Source: Prorocentrum cordatum | Taxonomy: Eukaryota > Sar > Dinophyceae > Prorocentrales > Prorocentraceae | Length of the DNA: 64,000 bases | NCBI GenBank assembly: GCA_963575745.1 | Contig: CAUYUJ010000767.1 | Span: forward strand, 20,001 to 84,000 | Direction of reading: 5' to 3' | Part shown: positions 1 to 8,175 of the stretch, in pieces | How positions within the stretch are numbered: the first letter of the stretch is position 1 | How the letters are laid out: each line of letters opens with the position of its first letter | Position numbers and translations under genes: made by a program | The notes under the pieces: model-generated | The model's database searches: none | Told to the model about the DNA's origin: nothing | The model's input: only the letters and a program-made list of their open reading frames with translations

Positions 1-447
1 GATCTGGGGCGACGAACTGCCAGGGTCCCCTGGACCCCAGGAGCGGCCCAGGGACCGGCGGTTTTGGGCGGGCCTGCCTCGGTGCCCCCCTCTTGCCGTG
101 CGTATTTTCTCGGGGCCCAGTCAGCTCAGGCCCCCTGGCCGCCTCCAACCGCTCGCAACGATCCTGGTCGGGCCTGTCTGGGGGTGGCACGGTCAGCAGC
201 TCAGGCTGTAGTTTCTTGTGCCGCCGCGCTTCGGCGCGACACGCTAACGAGCCCCAGTCCGCGAGCGTCCACGTCCTGGGCCTTTCCCAGCCTCCCGCCC
301 TTCGGCGTCGCGTAATGGGGAGGGGCGAGGCTGCGTCGCGTAATGGGGGGCAGCGAGGGCTACAGAAAAGGAGCCCTCCAGGGCCCCGAAAGGGGCCCTG
401 TCACTGTAGGGCCCCAAGAGGGCGCCTGTAGGGCCTGAGAAGTGCAC

Positions 448-587
448 CCTCCTCCCCCTCCTCCTCCTCCTCCTTCTCCTCCTCCTCCTTCTCCTCCTCC
501 TCTTCCTCCTTCTCCTTCTCCTTCTCCTCCTCCTCCTCCTCCTCCTCCTCCTCCTCCTCCTCCTCCTCCTCCTCCTCCTCCTCCTCC
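448..587. repeat. (CCT)n microsatellite
   Basis: Almost uninterrupted CCT/CTC triplets with a few CTT variants, ending in CCAG. Such pyrimidine tracts ending in an AG precede several exons of this window, so the tract may serve as the polypyrimidine tract of an upstream intron. I could not recognise a convincing exon immediately after it (588-670). ORFs through the tract on either strand are triplet artefacts. Confidence 0.95.
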
Positions 588-881
588 AGGGCCCCGCGAG
601 GCCGTGCGAGACGCTGCCCCCGCCAGCAGGGCACACGGGCTATGCCGCGGGGGGGGGGCTGCCGCCGCGAGCCACGCGCCGAGCAGGGCGTCCCGACCCC
701 GCAGGCCTCTCTCGCCCCGGTCCCACGGAGTGCCCCTGGCGTGGGTCGGGGGCCCCCAGACGGGGTGGTGACCATACCGCGCGGTGAGTCGGTGGGGATT
801 CGGGGTCGCCGCACGGTTTTGGTACTCGGGTCCCCTCTCCGAGGATGTCTCGGGCGACAGGGGCCTCCAGGGTCCCAAGAC

Positions 882-952
882 CGGGCGGTGACGGACCGTG
901 CGGTGAGGTCTCTAAGGGTTCCGAGGTCACCGCACGGTCTGTCACCGCCCCG
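882..952. repeat. 25-bp near-perfect inverted repeat
   Basis: The arms at 882-906 (GGGCGGTGACGGACCGTGCG core) and 927-952 are reverse complements with about one mismatch, separated by ~20 bp. This could be the stem of a foldback element or an RNA hairpin in an intron or 5' region. Confidence 0.8.
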
Positions 953-990
953 TTTCGGGGCTCCGAAGTGGGGCTGGCGTGGGCGCATGG

Positions 991-1197
991 CGGCGGCGAG
1001 CCTGGGGGGAGGTGAGACGGGGCGAGCCTTCCCAGAAGGCCCGGAAGCTCCCCGGCCTTCCGGCAGCAGTTTCCTGGGGCTTTCCCGACAAGGTCCCCAG
1101 AAGAGTACCCCGGAAGGCTGGAGGGCGTTCTGAGAGCCTCCGCTGCCTTCTGAGAAGGCCGTCTCCTTCTCGCACTTCCCCCCGTCGCTCGCCGCCG
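991..1197. mobile_element. Foldback/TIR element, family F, copy 1
   Basis: The ends are long inverted repeats. The left end starts CGGCGGCGAGCCTGGGGGG and the right end is its imperfect complement, ending CTCGCCGCCG. The inner part of each arm carries a GAAGGCC...TCTGAGAAGG motif. A related copy with the same arms and interior lies at 41452-41647. It carries no coding capacity, so it would be a non-autonomous MITE-like element. No clear target duplication was found. Confidence 0.6.
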
Positions 1198-1210
1198 CGC
1201 ATGAGGTCAG

Positions 1211-1390
1211 ATGGCGAAACGTCACCCCCACCCCCAGTTCCGACTCCCATCCCCGAGCCGGCGATTCAAGGGGGCGGGACTGGGGGTGGGGGTGGGTTTT
1301 CTCCATTCTTGGGCCCCAGTCCCGACCCCCTGGGTCGCGGGTTCCGGGAGGGGGTCGGGACTGGGGGTAGGGGTTGGTTTTCGCCTTCTC
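1211..1390. repeat. Foldback sequence with GGGACTGGGGGT arms
   Basis: The left arm (GGCGAAACGTCACCCCCACCCC, 1211-1232 and following) is mirrored by a complement ending GGTTTTCGCC near 1389. Two further inward copies of GGGACTGGGGGT or its complement lie between them. It looks like a degenerate TIR element with nested internal inverted copies. The arms are G-rich and could form quadruplexes. Confidence 0.5.
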
Positions 1391-1536
1391 ATGAGGTGGC
1401 GTCCTTTCGGGCCCCCGCACTGGGACATTTTGCTACACCAGGGCTGGCGCGCCCGCGACAGCTGCAGCCGTGGGTCGAGCCGTTCTCTCCGCTCCTCGCT
1501 CGCCCCCGGTGAGCTTCTCGGCGGTGCCCCCCGCGA

Positions 1537-3735
1537 GGAAAGGGAGCCGCAGCCTCGTGCGCACGCTGCTCCACGCGAGGGCGGACGTCGAGGGCGACAG
1601 CGGCCGCGGCGCCCTGTCCCTCGCTATCGAGAAGGACATCTACTATCCGCATGGCCTCCGGCCCAACCCGCCACCGTGCCTGGGGTTGCGGGTCAGTGCC
1701 CTCAGGGCTGCCTGTTGCTGCCTCGATACGCGCGTTTTGATACGCAGCACGTACCGTACTCGAGACGTCCGTGCCAATGCGTTGCGTGTTGGCTCCACGT
1801 GTTGGGCCACGTATTGGCGACTGTATCGCGTCGGACCTACGTTTTCAGCTGACGTGTTGAGTTCCGTATCGATACGGTACGTGTTGCGTGTTGCGTATCG
1901 GGGCAGCTAAGGTGGGGTCTCTTGGGAGGCCGTTTGGGTTCAGGCCTCCTGGGGGCCGTTCTGGGGCCCGCTTGGGGCCCGAGGGCGCGCCCAGCTCGTG
2001 CCCCTCGCGGCAGGGTGGCGGACCTGGTGAGCACGCTTGTGGCCGGCGGCGCGAGCCTCGTGGACGCGAGCGGCCGCAAGCAGACCATGCTGACGACCAA
2101 CTCGGGCAGGCTCGTCATCCTTTCTCCTCGGGCCGACTACAATATGGATTTATCGATCAATAATAATAGTAATATTGATCATACTAATAATAATACTAAT
2201 AATACTACTACTACTACTACTACTACTACTAATAATAATAATAATAGTAATAATAATAATAATAACAGTAATAATAATACTGATAGTAATGATTCTGTTG
2301 CTAATAAGAATAATAGCAATAATAGGTAATACTAATGATCATCATATTAATAGTAATAAGAATAATAAGGATAAGAATAATAACACTAGTAATGATACAA
2401 GCAATCTGGATGCATCGATCGTCGCTCAGCTGCCCTGGTGCGCCCGTGCTGAAGCGCAGCGCGTGCCGTGCTCAAAGCGTCAGTGCGAGCACGCTGCGTG
2501 TTGGCCGGGCACGTGTTGGGCCACGTTTTGGCAGGCGTATCGCGCCAGGCCTACGTGTTCGGCCCGCGTGCTGAGCTCCGTGTCGACACGCTACAGTGCC
2601 GTTTTTTTATACATGCTCCGCGTGCGGATCATGAATTAAAAGATGCAGGGATTTAGTATTAAAAAACAACGATGAGTTCATGCATACATCTATTCATGAA
2701 TTAATCCCATATGTTTAAACATCTTAAACATCTTATATATTCAAATGTTTACATATGGGATTTATAATCTTTATGTTTACATATTCAAATCTTTAAATTA
2801 ATCCCATATGTTTAAACATCTTAAACATCTTATATATTCAAATGTTTACATATGGGATTTTACATCCCATATGTTTAAACATCTTGTGTATTCAATTCTG
2901 CCCTGTACGTGTGGCGTGCGGCGTGTCGGAGCAGCGGAGCACGAGGCGAGCCCCGAGTCTTACGGCGCACAGCGCTGCAAACAAAAAACAAAACCTCGGG
3001 CAGGCTCTTCGAGAGCCCCGTGGACCTGCTCTTCAGCAAGAACAACGCCGTCACCATCGCCGCGGCGGCGGAGGGCCTGAAGGAGGCCCCAGAGCAGGCA
3101 AGATCGACGTGAGAAAGCAGGGCCGACTGCGCCGACACTCGCGCGCGAGCTTCCCGCGTAAGGCCGTGTTGAAGCTCAGAGGAGGAACAGCTACCGATAC
3201 CGCTGCTCGTCCTGGAGAGCCCTTGTCGCCCACGGCTGGATTTTCTTCGAAATCCTGGTCAGATCGCACCCAGGGGGAGGTCCAGGGAGTACCGATATCG
3301 GTACATGCTGGTCCCACCAGTAAGCGGCTTCTTCTTCTTCTTCTTCTTCACTCGGTGTGCTACGCTGGCTGCCCGCGTAAACCGCGGTGTACGGTCGCTA
3401 TCGGGCATGGAGAGAACGCTCAGCCAGACAAGTTGACTGAGGAAATCGGCATCACTTTACTCGACACTGGCATTCGAGCGTGCCAGTGCAGTCTCCAGTC
3501 GGTTTCGCTAATCGACATGCGTCTCGCAGGGTACATTTGGTATTCTTCTGGGGTCCACTCGGAAGACGGTGCCGTGCGCACGTGGCCGCTGTCACCAAAG
3601 GTTGTGTTGCTAAAGGGTGTTACGTGAAAATTCGACGCTGTGTCTTCTCTCGTAAGACCCGTTTCTTTTCGTCGCTCAGGTGAGGGCACTGAGCGACAGG
3701 CACTTGCTGAGCTTCCTCAACTGCTACGGCCTTCA
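1537..3735 (+). CDS. Ankyrin-repeat exons of a TRP-like channel gene (partial, spliced)
   Basis: Four exons joined by eye: about 1537-1648, 2014-2109, 3004-3097 and 3680-3735. The first reads like an ankyrin repeat (SLVRTLLHARADVEGD, then GRGALSLAIEK). The second continues with ADLVSTLVAGGASLVDASG. The third gives LFESPVDLLFSKNNAVTIAA and the fourth ALSDRHLLSFLNCYG. Phases agree if exon 1 ends at a GC donor (CC|GCATGG) and exon 2 at the G of CTCGGGCAG. Acceptors are CAG or GAG. Ankyrin repeats N-terminal to a six-helix channel are usual in TRP families, and the channel core follows on the same strand at 16.6-18.9 kb, which is why I assign these exons to that gene. The start of the protein is not identified. 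The join from exon 4 to the exon at 16615 does not resolve cleanly, so an exon may be missing. Intron DNA between exons holds family C elements. Confidence 0.55.
1714..1911. mobile_element. TIR element family C, copy 1 (intronic)
   Basis: It begins GCTGCCTCGATACGCG and ends GCGTATCGGGGCAGCTAAG, with subterminal inner repeats around GTACCGTA and TACGGTAC. About 200 bp, non-coding. It is closely related over its whole length to 20130-20328. The left terminus has drifted (GTTGCTGCC in place of CTTAGCTGCC) and no target duplication is visible. It sits in the first visible intron of the channel gene. Confidence 0.75.
2160..2400. repeat. A/T-rich trinucleotide tract (AAT/ACT)n
   Basis: Repeats of AATAAT, ACTACT and variants within an intron of the channel gene, much richer in A and T than the surroundings. 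A second A/T-rich patch (2640-2900) has two near-identical ~60 bp blocks of CATATGTTTAAACATCTTAAA type, starting near 2707 and 2809. Confidence 0.85.
2426..2601. mobile_element. TIR element family C, diverged copy lacking its right end
   Basis: It starts CAGCTGCCCTGG and contains the family C interior (GTTGGGCCACGTTTTGGC, then ACGTGTTCGGC). It stops at CGACACGCTACAGTGCC without the terminal GGGGCAGCTAAG. It is more diverged than the copies at 1714 and 20130. Confidence 0.6.
3098..3679. other. Intron with CTT tract and dispersed-repeat fragments
   Basis: No recognised coding signal. It contains a (CTT)n tract near 3328-3350. A GCCCGCGTAA...GTCGCT sequence is related to one near 34570-34700, so it is probably a fragment of a dispersed repeat. 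A pyrimidine-rich stretch ending CGTCGCTCAG at 3679 fits the acceptor of the next exon. The long frame at 2842-3627 runs straight through exon and intron and is not taken as a gene. Confidence 0.5.
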
Positions 3736-3769
3736 GGGGCAATGGTAGGGGTGGATAGGCTCAGGGGGG

Positions 3770-4080
3770 AATGCATCGACCCCCGCCCATTGATCGCCGA
3801 TGGGGGTCGGATAGCCTCACCCCGCCTGAGAACGTGCGGATTCGCCATCGGGGGTCTATGGCCGATCTATCGGCGATGTAGATATCGCCGGTTCCCGGTC
3901 GATGTCTCCCCCCTCCCCTGGTGTTTTTTCGGTCATAGCTCGGGCCTCTGGCGGCCGTTCGGGACGATCCAGGAACCCTCGGAACGCTCTTGGCGAGGCG
4001 CAGCCGCTAGAAGGCACCCAGGCTTGAAAGCTGCCGAGCCCCGCCGATTCCAGGTCGATGTCCCCCCCCCCATGAGCCAG
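3770..4080. repeat. Hairpin plus dispersed repeat D
   Basis: A short hairpin (CGACCCCC ... GGGGGTCG) lies at about 3778-3810. At 3945-4020 is a copy, in reverse orientation, of a ~75 bp repeat (GGCCGTTCGGGACGATCCA type) found again near 33160, 37140, 38680 and 40485. No coding signal seen. Confidence 0.55.
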
Positions 4081-4084
4081 TCCC

Positions 4085-4213
4085 CACCCCTCCTCCCCTT
4101 CCTCCTCCTCCTCCCCCTCCTCCTCCTCCTCCTCCTCCTCCTCCTCCTCCTCCTCCTCCTCCTCCTCCTCCCCCTCCTCCTCCCCCTCCTCCTCTTTCTC
4201 CTCCTCCTCCTCC
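4085..4213. repeat. (CTC)n microsatellite
   Basis: CCT/CTC triplets with a few CCC interruptions inside the long channel-gene intron. A similar tract lies at the other side of the large retroelement (16450-16605). The stretch 4214-4540 after it is GC-rich and unassigned. Confidence 0.95.
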
Positions 4214-4558
4214 GCCGCAAGCGGTCGCTGCCGCGTCCTCCGCACCCCGCCGCGCGCGCGCCCCCGCCGGGGGGGCCCCGCCGCGAGGCGGGCCGCGCAC
4301 GGCGCCTGTGGCTGCCTGTGCGCGTGGCTGCGGCTCGTGTGGTGTAGACCACGTCCACCTCCGCCGCACCCCGAGGGGGTAGCGCTGACCCTGCCGACGA
4401 GCGGGAGGGGGGAGGGGGGGGAGGGAGGTCGTCCGTGCGTCGAGAGGGGAGAGGAGGGAGGGGAGTCGCCGTGGGCCTCGAGGGGGGAGGAGTGCCACCG
4501 GTTGCGTCGTGGGTCACTCCCCCCCCCGTTGAAACTAGGTAATCCTCAGAGGACCTAG

Positions 4559-5490
4559 TGGAACGTCTTGTACTGACGGTAGACGAAAAATATGGAGTGT
4601 ATGATGTAGACTGTGTCGCAGTAGTTTGCACAGCTTCTTCTGGGCGCCAATCAGTACGCCGACGCTTCGTACCCTGTGTAGCCAAGAACGGTGAGTCCTC
4701 GTAGATCTTCACCTGCGGCGGGTAGTTGATGTCGCCTGTGTCGGGTACTATTGGGTGCTCCTGGAAGTCGCTGTATTGGTTGGTAAAGTGGCCGAAATAG
4801 CGGGTTTTCCCGTTCTTGGTAGGTTGCAAACGAGGTTCTCGTTGTTCTTGAAGATGATGTTCTGGTGGAACGGGTCGTAGAGCTCCAGCTTTGTAAACAT
4901 CTCCGTGGGTTAATGCTGGAAAACAGGACTATGCATCAGTAGGGACGTAACCTTCTTCGGGTCGCCGACGTTGGGCGTCGGGTAAGTCGGTAACTGCGGC
5001 ATGAACGTCTTGTCCACACTGGGGATGTATAGCTGGAAGATCATCGTGTCCGTGTATCATTCTGTCTTGGTGATCAGGTAGTTGGAGCGCGTAAGCCAGT
5101 AGTTGCGCTGCAATGGCATAGGGTTCTGCCAATTCGGCCCCATGCCTTCACGTTCGTCTGGTACTGGTATGTAGGAGCCTTCTGGACAAGGAGCTTCGAA
5201 GATTTGTATGTCTCTGGACTCGGCGTATTTGTAGAAGTATTGGAAGGCCGCCTGGATGTCGGAGACGTAGAAGCCGTGGGCGCCGTTCTGGTTCTGCGAC
5301 ATCTTGGCGAGTAATTGAGTCCAGCAGTTGGACGAGGACCCGTCCGAAAGAGTAAATGGGAGCGGGTAGGAGTCCTGGACCCAGACACCGATTTGGCCGT
5401 GCGGTTCTTTACGTACGAGGTCGTGGTCTCATCGGGACCAGTCGTCTCGTGCTTCGGGTAATAATTGGCGTGGCGCGACATGTAGATGTT
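4559..5490 (-). pseudogene. Unrecognised Tyr/Pro-rich protein region (distal ORF of the retroelement)
   Basis: I do not recognise this protein. The coding signal starts near 5490 (YMSRHANYYPKHETTG), shifts frame near 5400, continues through AFQYFYKYAESRDIQIFEAP and WQNPMPLQRNYWLTRSNYLI, and meets a TGA near 5057. It resumes with FQLYIPSVDKTFMPQLPTYP, meets a TAA near 4911, and changes frame again near 4830 before GHFTNQYSDFQEHPIVPD. It ends near 4559. Composition (Tyr, Pro, Asn, Gln; few charged runs) suggests a folded, possibly structural protein, but that is inference. It lies last in the element, after the region at 5841-7400. Confidence 0.5.
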
Positions 5491-5840
5491 GACGGCAGCA
5501 CCCAGGTAGGGGTGGAGTGAGCTGATGCTTGAGCCGTACGCTATACACGGGGTCTAGAATATGCAGGCTTCTGACCGTCGTAGCGTATCTGCTATCAGCA
5601 TGGAGTACACAGCATAGCGGATAGCGTTGGTAGTACAGGGTGTAGTGCCGCTATATATCAGCATTGTTGGTGACGTGAATGCGTACCACCTGACTATGTC
5701 GAGACAGCTTGTCACGCAGGGGTGGTGGTAGGTAGGGCGAGGAGGACAATTCACCTTTTGCTCTGTAGTAAGTAGCCGGCACATGGTAGCTTGGAAGCGG
5801 CTCAGCACGTATATAGTATGGCCCAACGCGTAGCAAGGAG

Positions 5841-7410
5841 CTACTGGTCCCTGCGCTGCTTGCGCGGCGGCTCAGGCAGGGGCAGGGCCGCGCGCTTCAT
5901 CGAGCGCGGCGTGTCCTCCTCGTTCGCCATGTCGGGACCCTCCGCGGGTAGCGGGTTCTGGTCGTACATGATCGCGGGCTTGCTGTAGTAGACGCCGGGC
6001 ATTTTGTAGTCACCGTAGCCCTCGTAGTAGTCCTTGTGCATCCGGTGGCAGATGTACTCCCAGTCGAGGTCGACGTAGCGATTGAGAGGCTTCCAGCGGA
6101 AGTTCTTATCGACAGCCGATCCCTCGGGAATTGGCTCCCCGTCGATCGTCTGGTACTTCATCTTGTAGGACTCGGCGAGGCCCGTGTAGGGGTTGTAGCG
6201 GAGCTTCTGGTGGCAGCGCATCTTGTATCCGGAGTCATGGTAGATCATCAGCTGCGCGAGGTAGCGGGGCTCAATAGGGCGCCGACCAGGCATGAGCTGG
6301 TCCACGATGGCGGACTTGAGCGATGATCATGTCGGTAGCGGACTTGACGATGATGTCCTTCTTCATAGCCAGGTGTACTACGTCGGGTGGCACCGTGATC
6401 TCCTTGGGGTAGGCCCGCTGCTTCGCGCACAGGTACCACACGTAGGGAACCCAGAAGTCATCTGGTAGAGGTTGCAGTGGTGGCACAGGGCGTTCTTGAT
6501 GTCCGAGACTTGCGCGGAGGCCCTGCACCCGTAGATCTCGGGGTAGATGCGGGACTTCACCGGTATCTGTAGCCAGCCAGCTGGGTTCGTACTGGGTGAG
6601 GAGCTGCCGTGCTCGTTGTACGTCTGCTGCTTGGCGATGTTGCCAGTGTAGGTCTGCTTGATCCAGGTGAAAAGCATGGCCGTAAGCCGAGGTAACAGCG
6701 GTAGCGGCGCAGGTGCTGGCGGTAGCTGGCACGCTTGAGCCCAGTAGCCGCATGCGGCGCTGTAAGGTGAGCTGGAGATGGTGGTTCGGGGCACAGGTCC
6801 TAGAGTAGGCAAACGGCCAGTCGTCTTCCAAAAGTACACGAGTGCTGGTGGGCTGGGTCTGTATCGGTAATATAAGGGAACTGGTAAGAACTACACACAT
6901 GTGATACCAAGGCCAAATTATTTTGTCTGTAGGTCCACGGCGTCCTGTTATGCCCCTGGCACACGGCCTAGTAACACAGTACTTGAGCATGTAGTATCGC
7001 CCATATTCTAGTGCTCCTCCACTTCCTCCTTGAATTTGTTCTGCAAAGCGGACTGTACGTGAAGTGCGCGCGCTTGAGCCAGGCTGTGGTGGTGACGTGC
7101 AGACTGGGGTGGGTGACCAGGCTGGTATAGTGGTTGGTATTTGATCCGGGGACGTGCTTCTCGTGGAAGGGGTATAGATGACCGTGGGCGTTGGTGTGAC
7201 TGGGATCGTGGGCGAGTGTGACTCGAACTTCAACTCTTGGACTGGTTCGTAGGTTGTTCCTGATTGTCCGATTTGTTTGGCGTAGTCGGGTTGCATCGTA
7301 CGGTCAGGGTCGATCTTGACATAAAACGGTCTGAGCGTGTTGTGCACATAGTTCGGGGAAGTGACTCGTGTGCTTTGGTGGCCCCACACTGTCATGTAGA
7401 GGTTCGTGAC
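5841..7410 (-). pseudogene. Unrecognised protein region downstream of the reverse transcriptase
   Basis: No family recognised. Coding begins near 7410 (NPKLCNFVTNLYMTVWGHQS) as the apparent continuation of the DQCxFG segment after a one-base frame change at a TAA near 7430. It continues to about 6980 (Thr/Pro-rich middle, then RTVRFAEQIQGG), loses frame, and resumes near 6480-6330 (WVPYVWYLCAKQRAYPKEI, then KKDIIVKSATDMI). A last frame change leads into 6305-5841, a 154-residue stretch rich in Tyr and charged residues (VDLDWEYICHRMHKDYYEGY). That ends in a basic tail (PRKQRRDQ) and a stop. The basic tail could be a nucleic-acid-binding or nuclear-localisation segment. Position after the RT suggests an extra polyprotein domain. 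Confidence 0.5.
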
Positions 7411-7430
7411 GAAATTGCACAGCTTTGGGT

Positions 7431-8145
7431 TTATTCCTTAAGTGGTGATGTGTTGGACCCTGACCTTGTGGCATCTCTTTCAAGGGCAGCAACGTGGCCG
7501 TGTAGGTGGTTACAGCGTCCGTGGTTGGTCGCACCCGATAGTTTATGTGCTGCTTTAGGGATGTGCACTGTCAGTAGGGTCGTCGGCTTTTTAGCCTCCG
7601 CGCCAAACATGCATTGGTCGTTTGATATGGTTGTGGCCTGCGGTGCTGCCAGTAGGGTTCTAAGCTCCAGCAGCTTCCAAGTGGAGGCGCAGCGAGCACG
7701 CCAGTAGGGTGTTGACGGGTGTTCCATGGTAGTAGGTATGCCGATGAGTAACGCTTCCAGGAGTAGCTCCAGCGTGATACGTAGTAGTTGATTGCCAATG
7801 CGTACCTGTGCACGTTCCTTGGTCGTCAGGCCCTTGTGGCCCCAAGGTTGTAGGATGTCTCGTAGCACTTGTGGGCCCCCTCTGTGCTATCCACTATTCG
7901 GTTTCATCTGGCACCTGACCAAGTCTCGCAGGTGACGTATGAGGTATGCGCAGCGCCTCTTGCGTTTGGTTAGGTGTACAACTTGTCGCGGGCGTGCGTG
8001 GTAGTCCGTGCGGCAAGCGCGGCAGAGTCCATAGTCCACAGTGTTTTATGTGGTCGTCCACCGGGTGGTACTTAGTCATGCGCATGGACCAGGATCCTTT
8101 ATTGGCCCGCAGGGCGCTGCATTCCGGACGCGTGTAGAAAGAGCG
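7431..8145 (-). pseudogene. Cys/His tail and DQCxFG segment after the reverse transcriptase
   Basis: On the minus strand a Cys/His cluster (LCRACRTDYHARPRQVVHL, then RCAYLIRHL and RCQMKP) follows the RT and ends at a TAG near 7885. The same frame stays open beyond the TAG and contains MEHP, TISNDQCMFGAEAKKPTTL, then GRCNHLHGHVAALERDATR, and ends at a TAA near 7430. The pattern DQCxFGxxxxKPT followed by a Cys/His motif is one I recall from dinoflagellate retroelement polyproteins; this is memory, not a search. The continuity of frame suggests the TAG is a nonsense mutation in one polyprotein rather than a natural end. Confidence 0.55.
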
Positions 8146-8175
8146 GCGCCAGACCATGTGTTCTATGTGGTCACG

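Larger units (their letters stand above)
588..1536. other. GC-rich non-coding stretch with foldback sequences
   Basis: No exon recognised. The stretch holds three inverted-repeat structures, at 882-952, 991-1197 and 1211-1390, which are listed separately. Open frames here show no recognisable domain. Upstream exons of the channel gene may lie here or outside the window. Confidence 0.6.

Noticed and set aside
442-771. Pro-, Glu-, Arg-, Ser- and Leu-rich frames over CCT/GGA tracts (also at 4.1, 16.5, 17.2, 19.2, 37.6, 40.6, 41.2, 42.2, 54.6 kb)
   Set aside because: Every frame of a triplet repeat without stop codons is open; no flanking domain or start supports translation.
2842-3627. 261-codon plus-strand frame
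   Set aside because: It spans an ankyrin-type exon in the wrong frame and intron sequence with dispersed repeats.
3933-4829. 298-codon minus-strand frame
   Set aside because: Only its first part (to about 4559) carries the retroelement protein signal; the rest runs through GC-rich intron and the CTC tract.
4559-7410. Viral capsid or DNA-virus gene cluster as an explanation of the Tyr/Pro-rich regions
   Set aside because: No capsid, ATPase or polymerase motif is visible, while strand, frame continuity and position tie the regions to the upstream reverse transcriptase.
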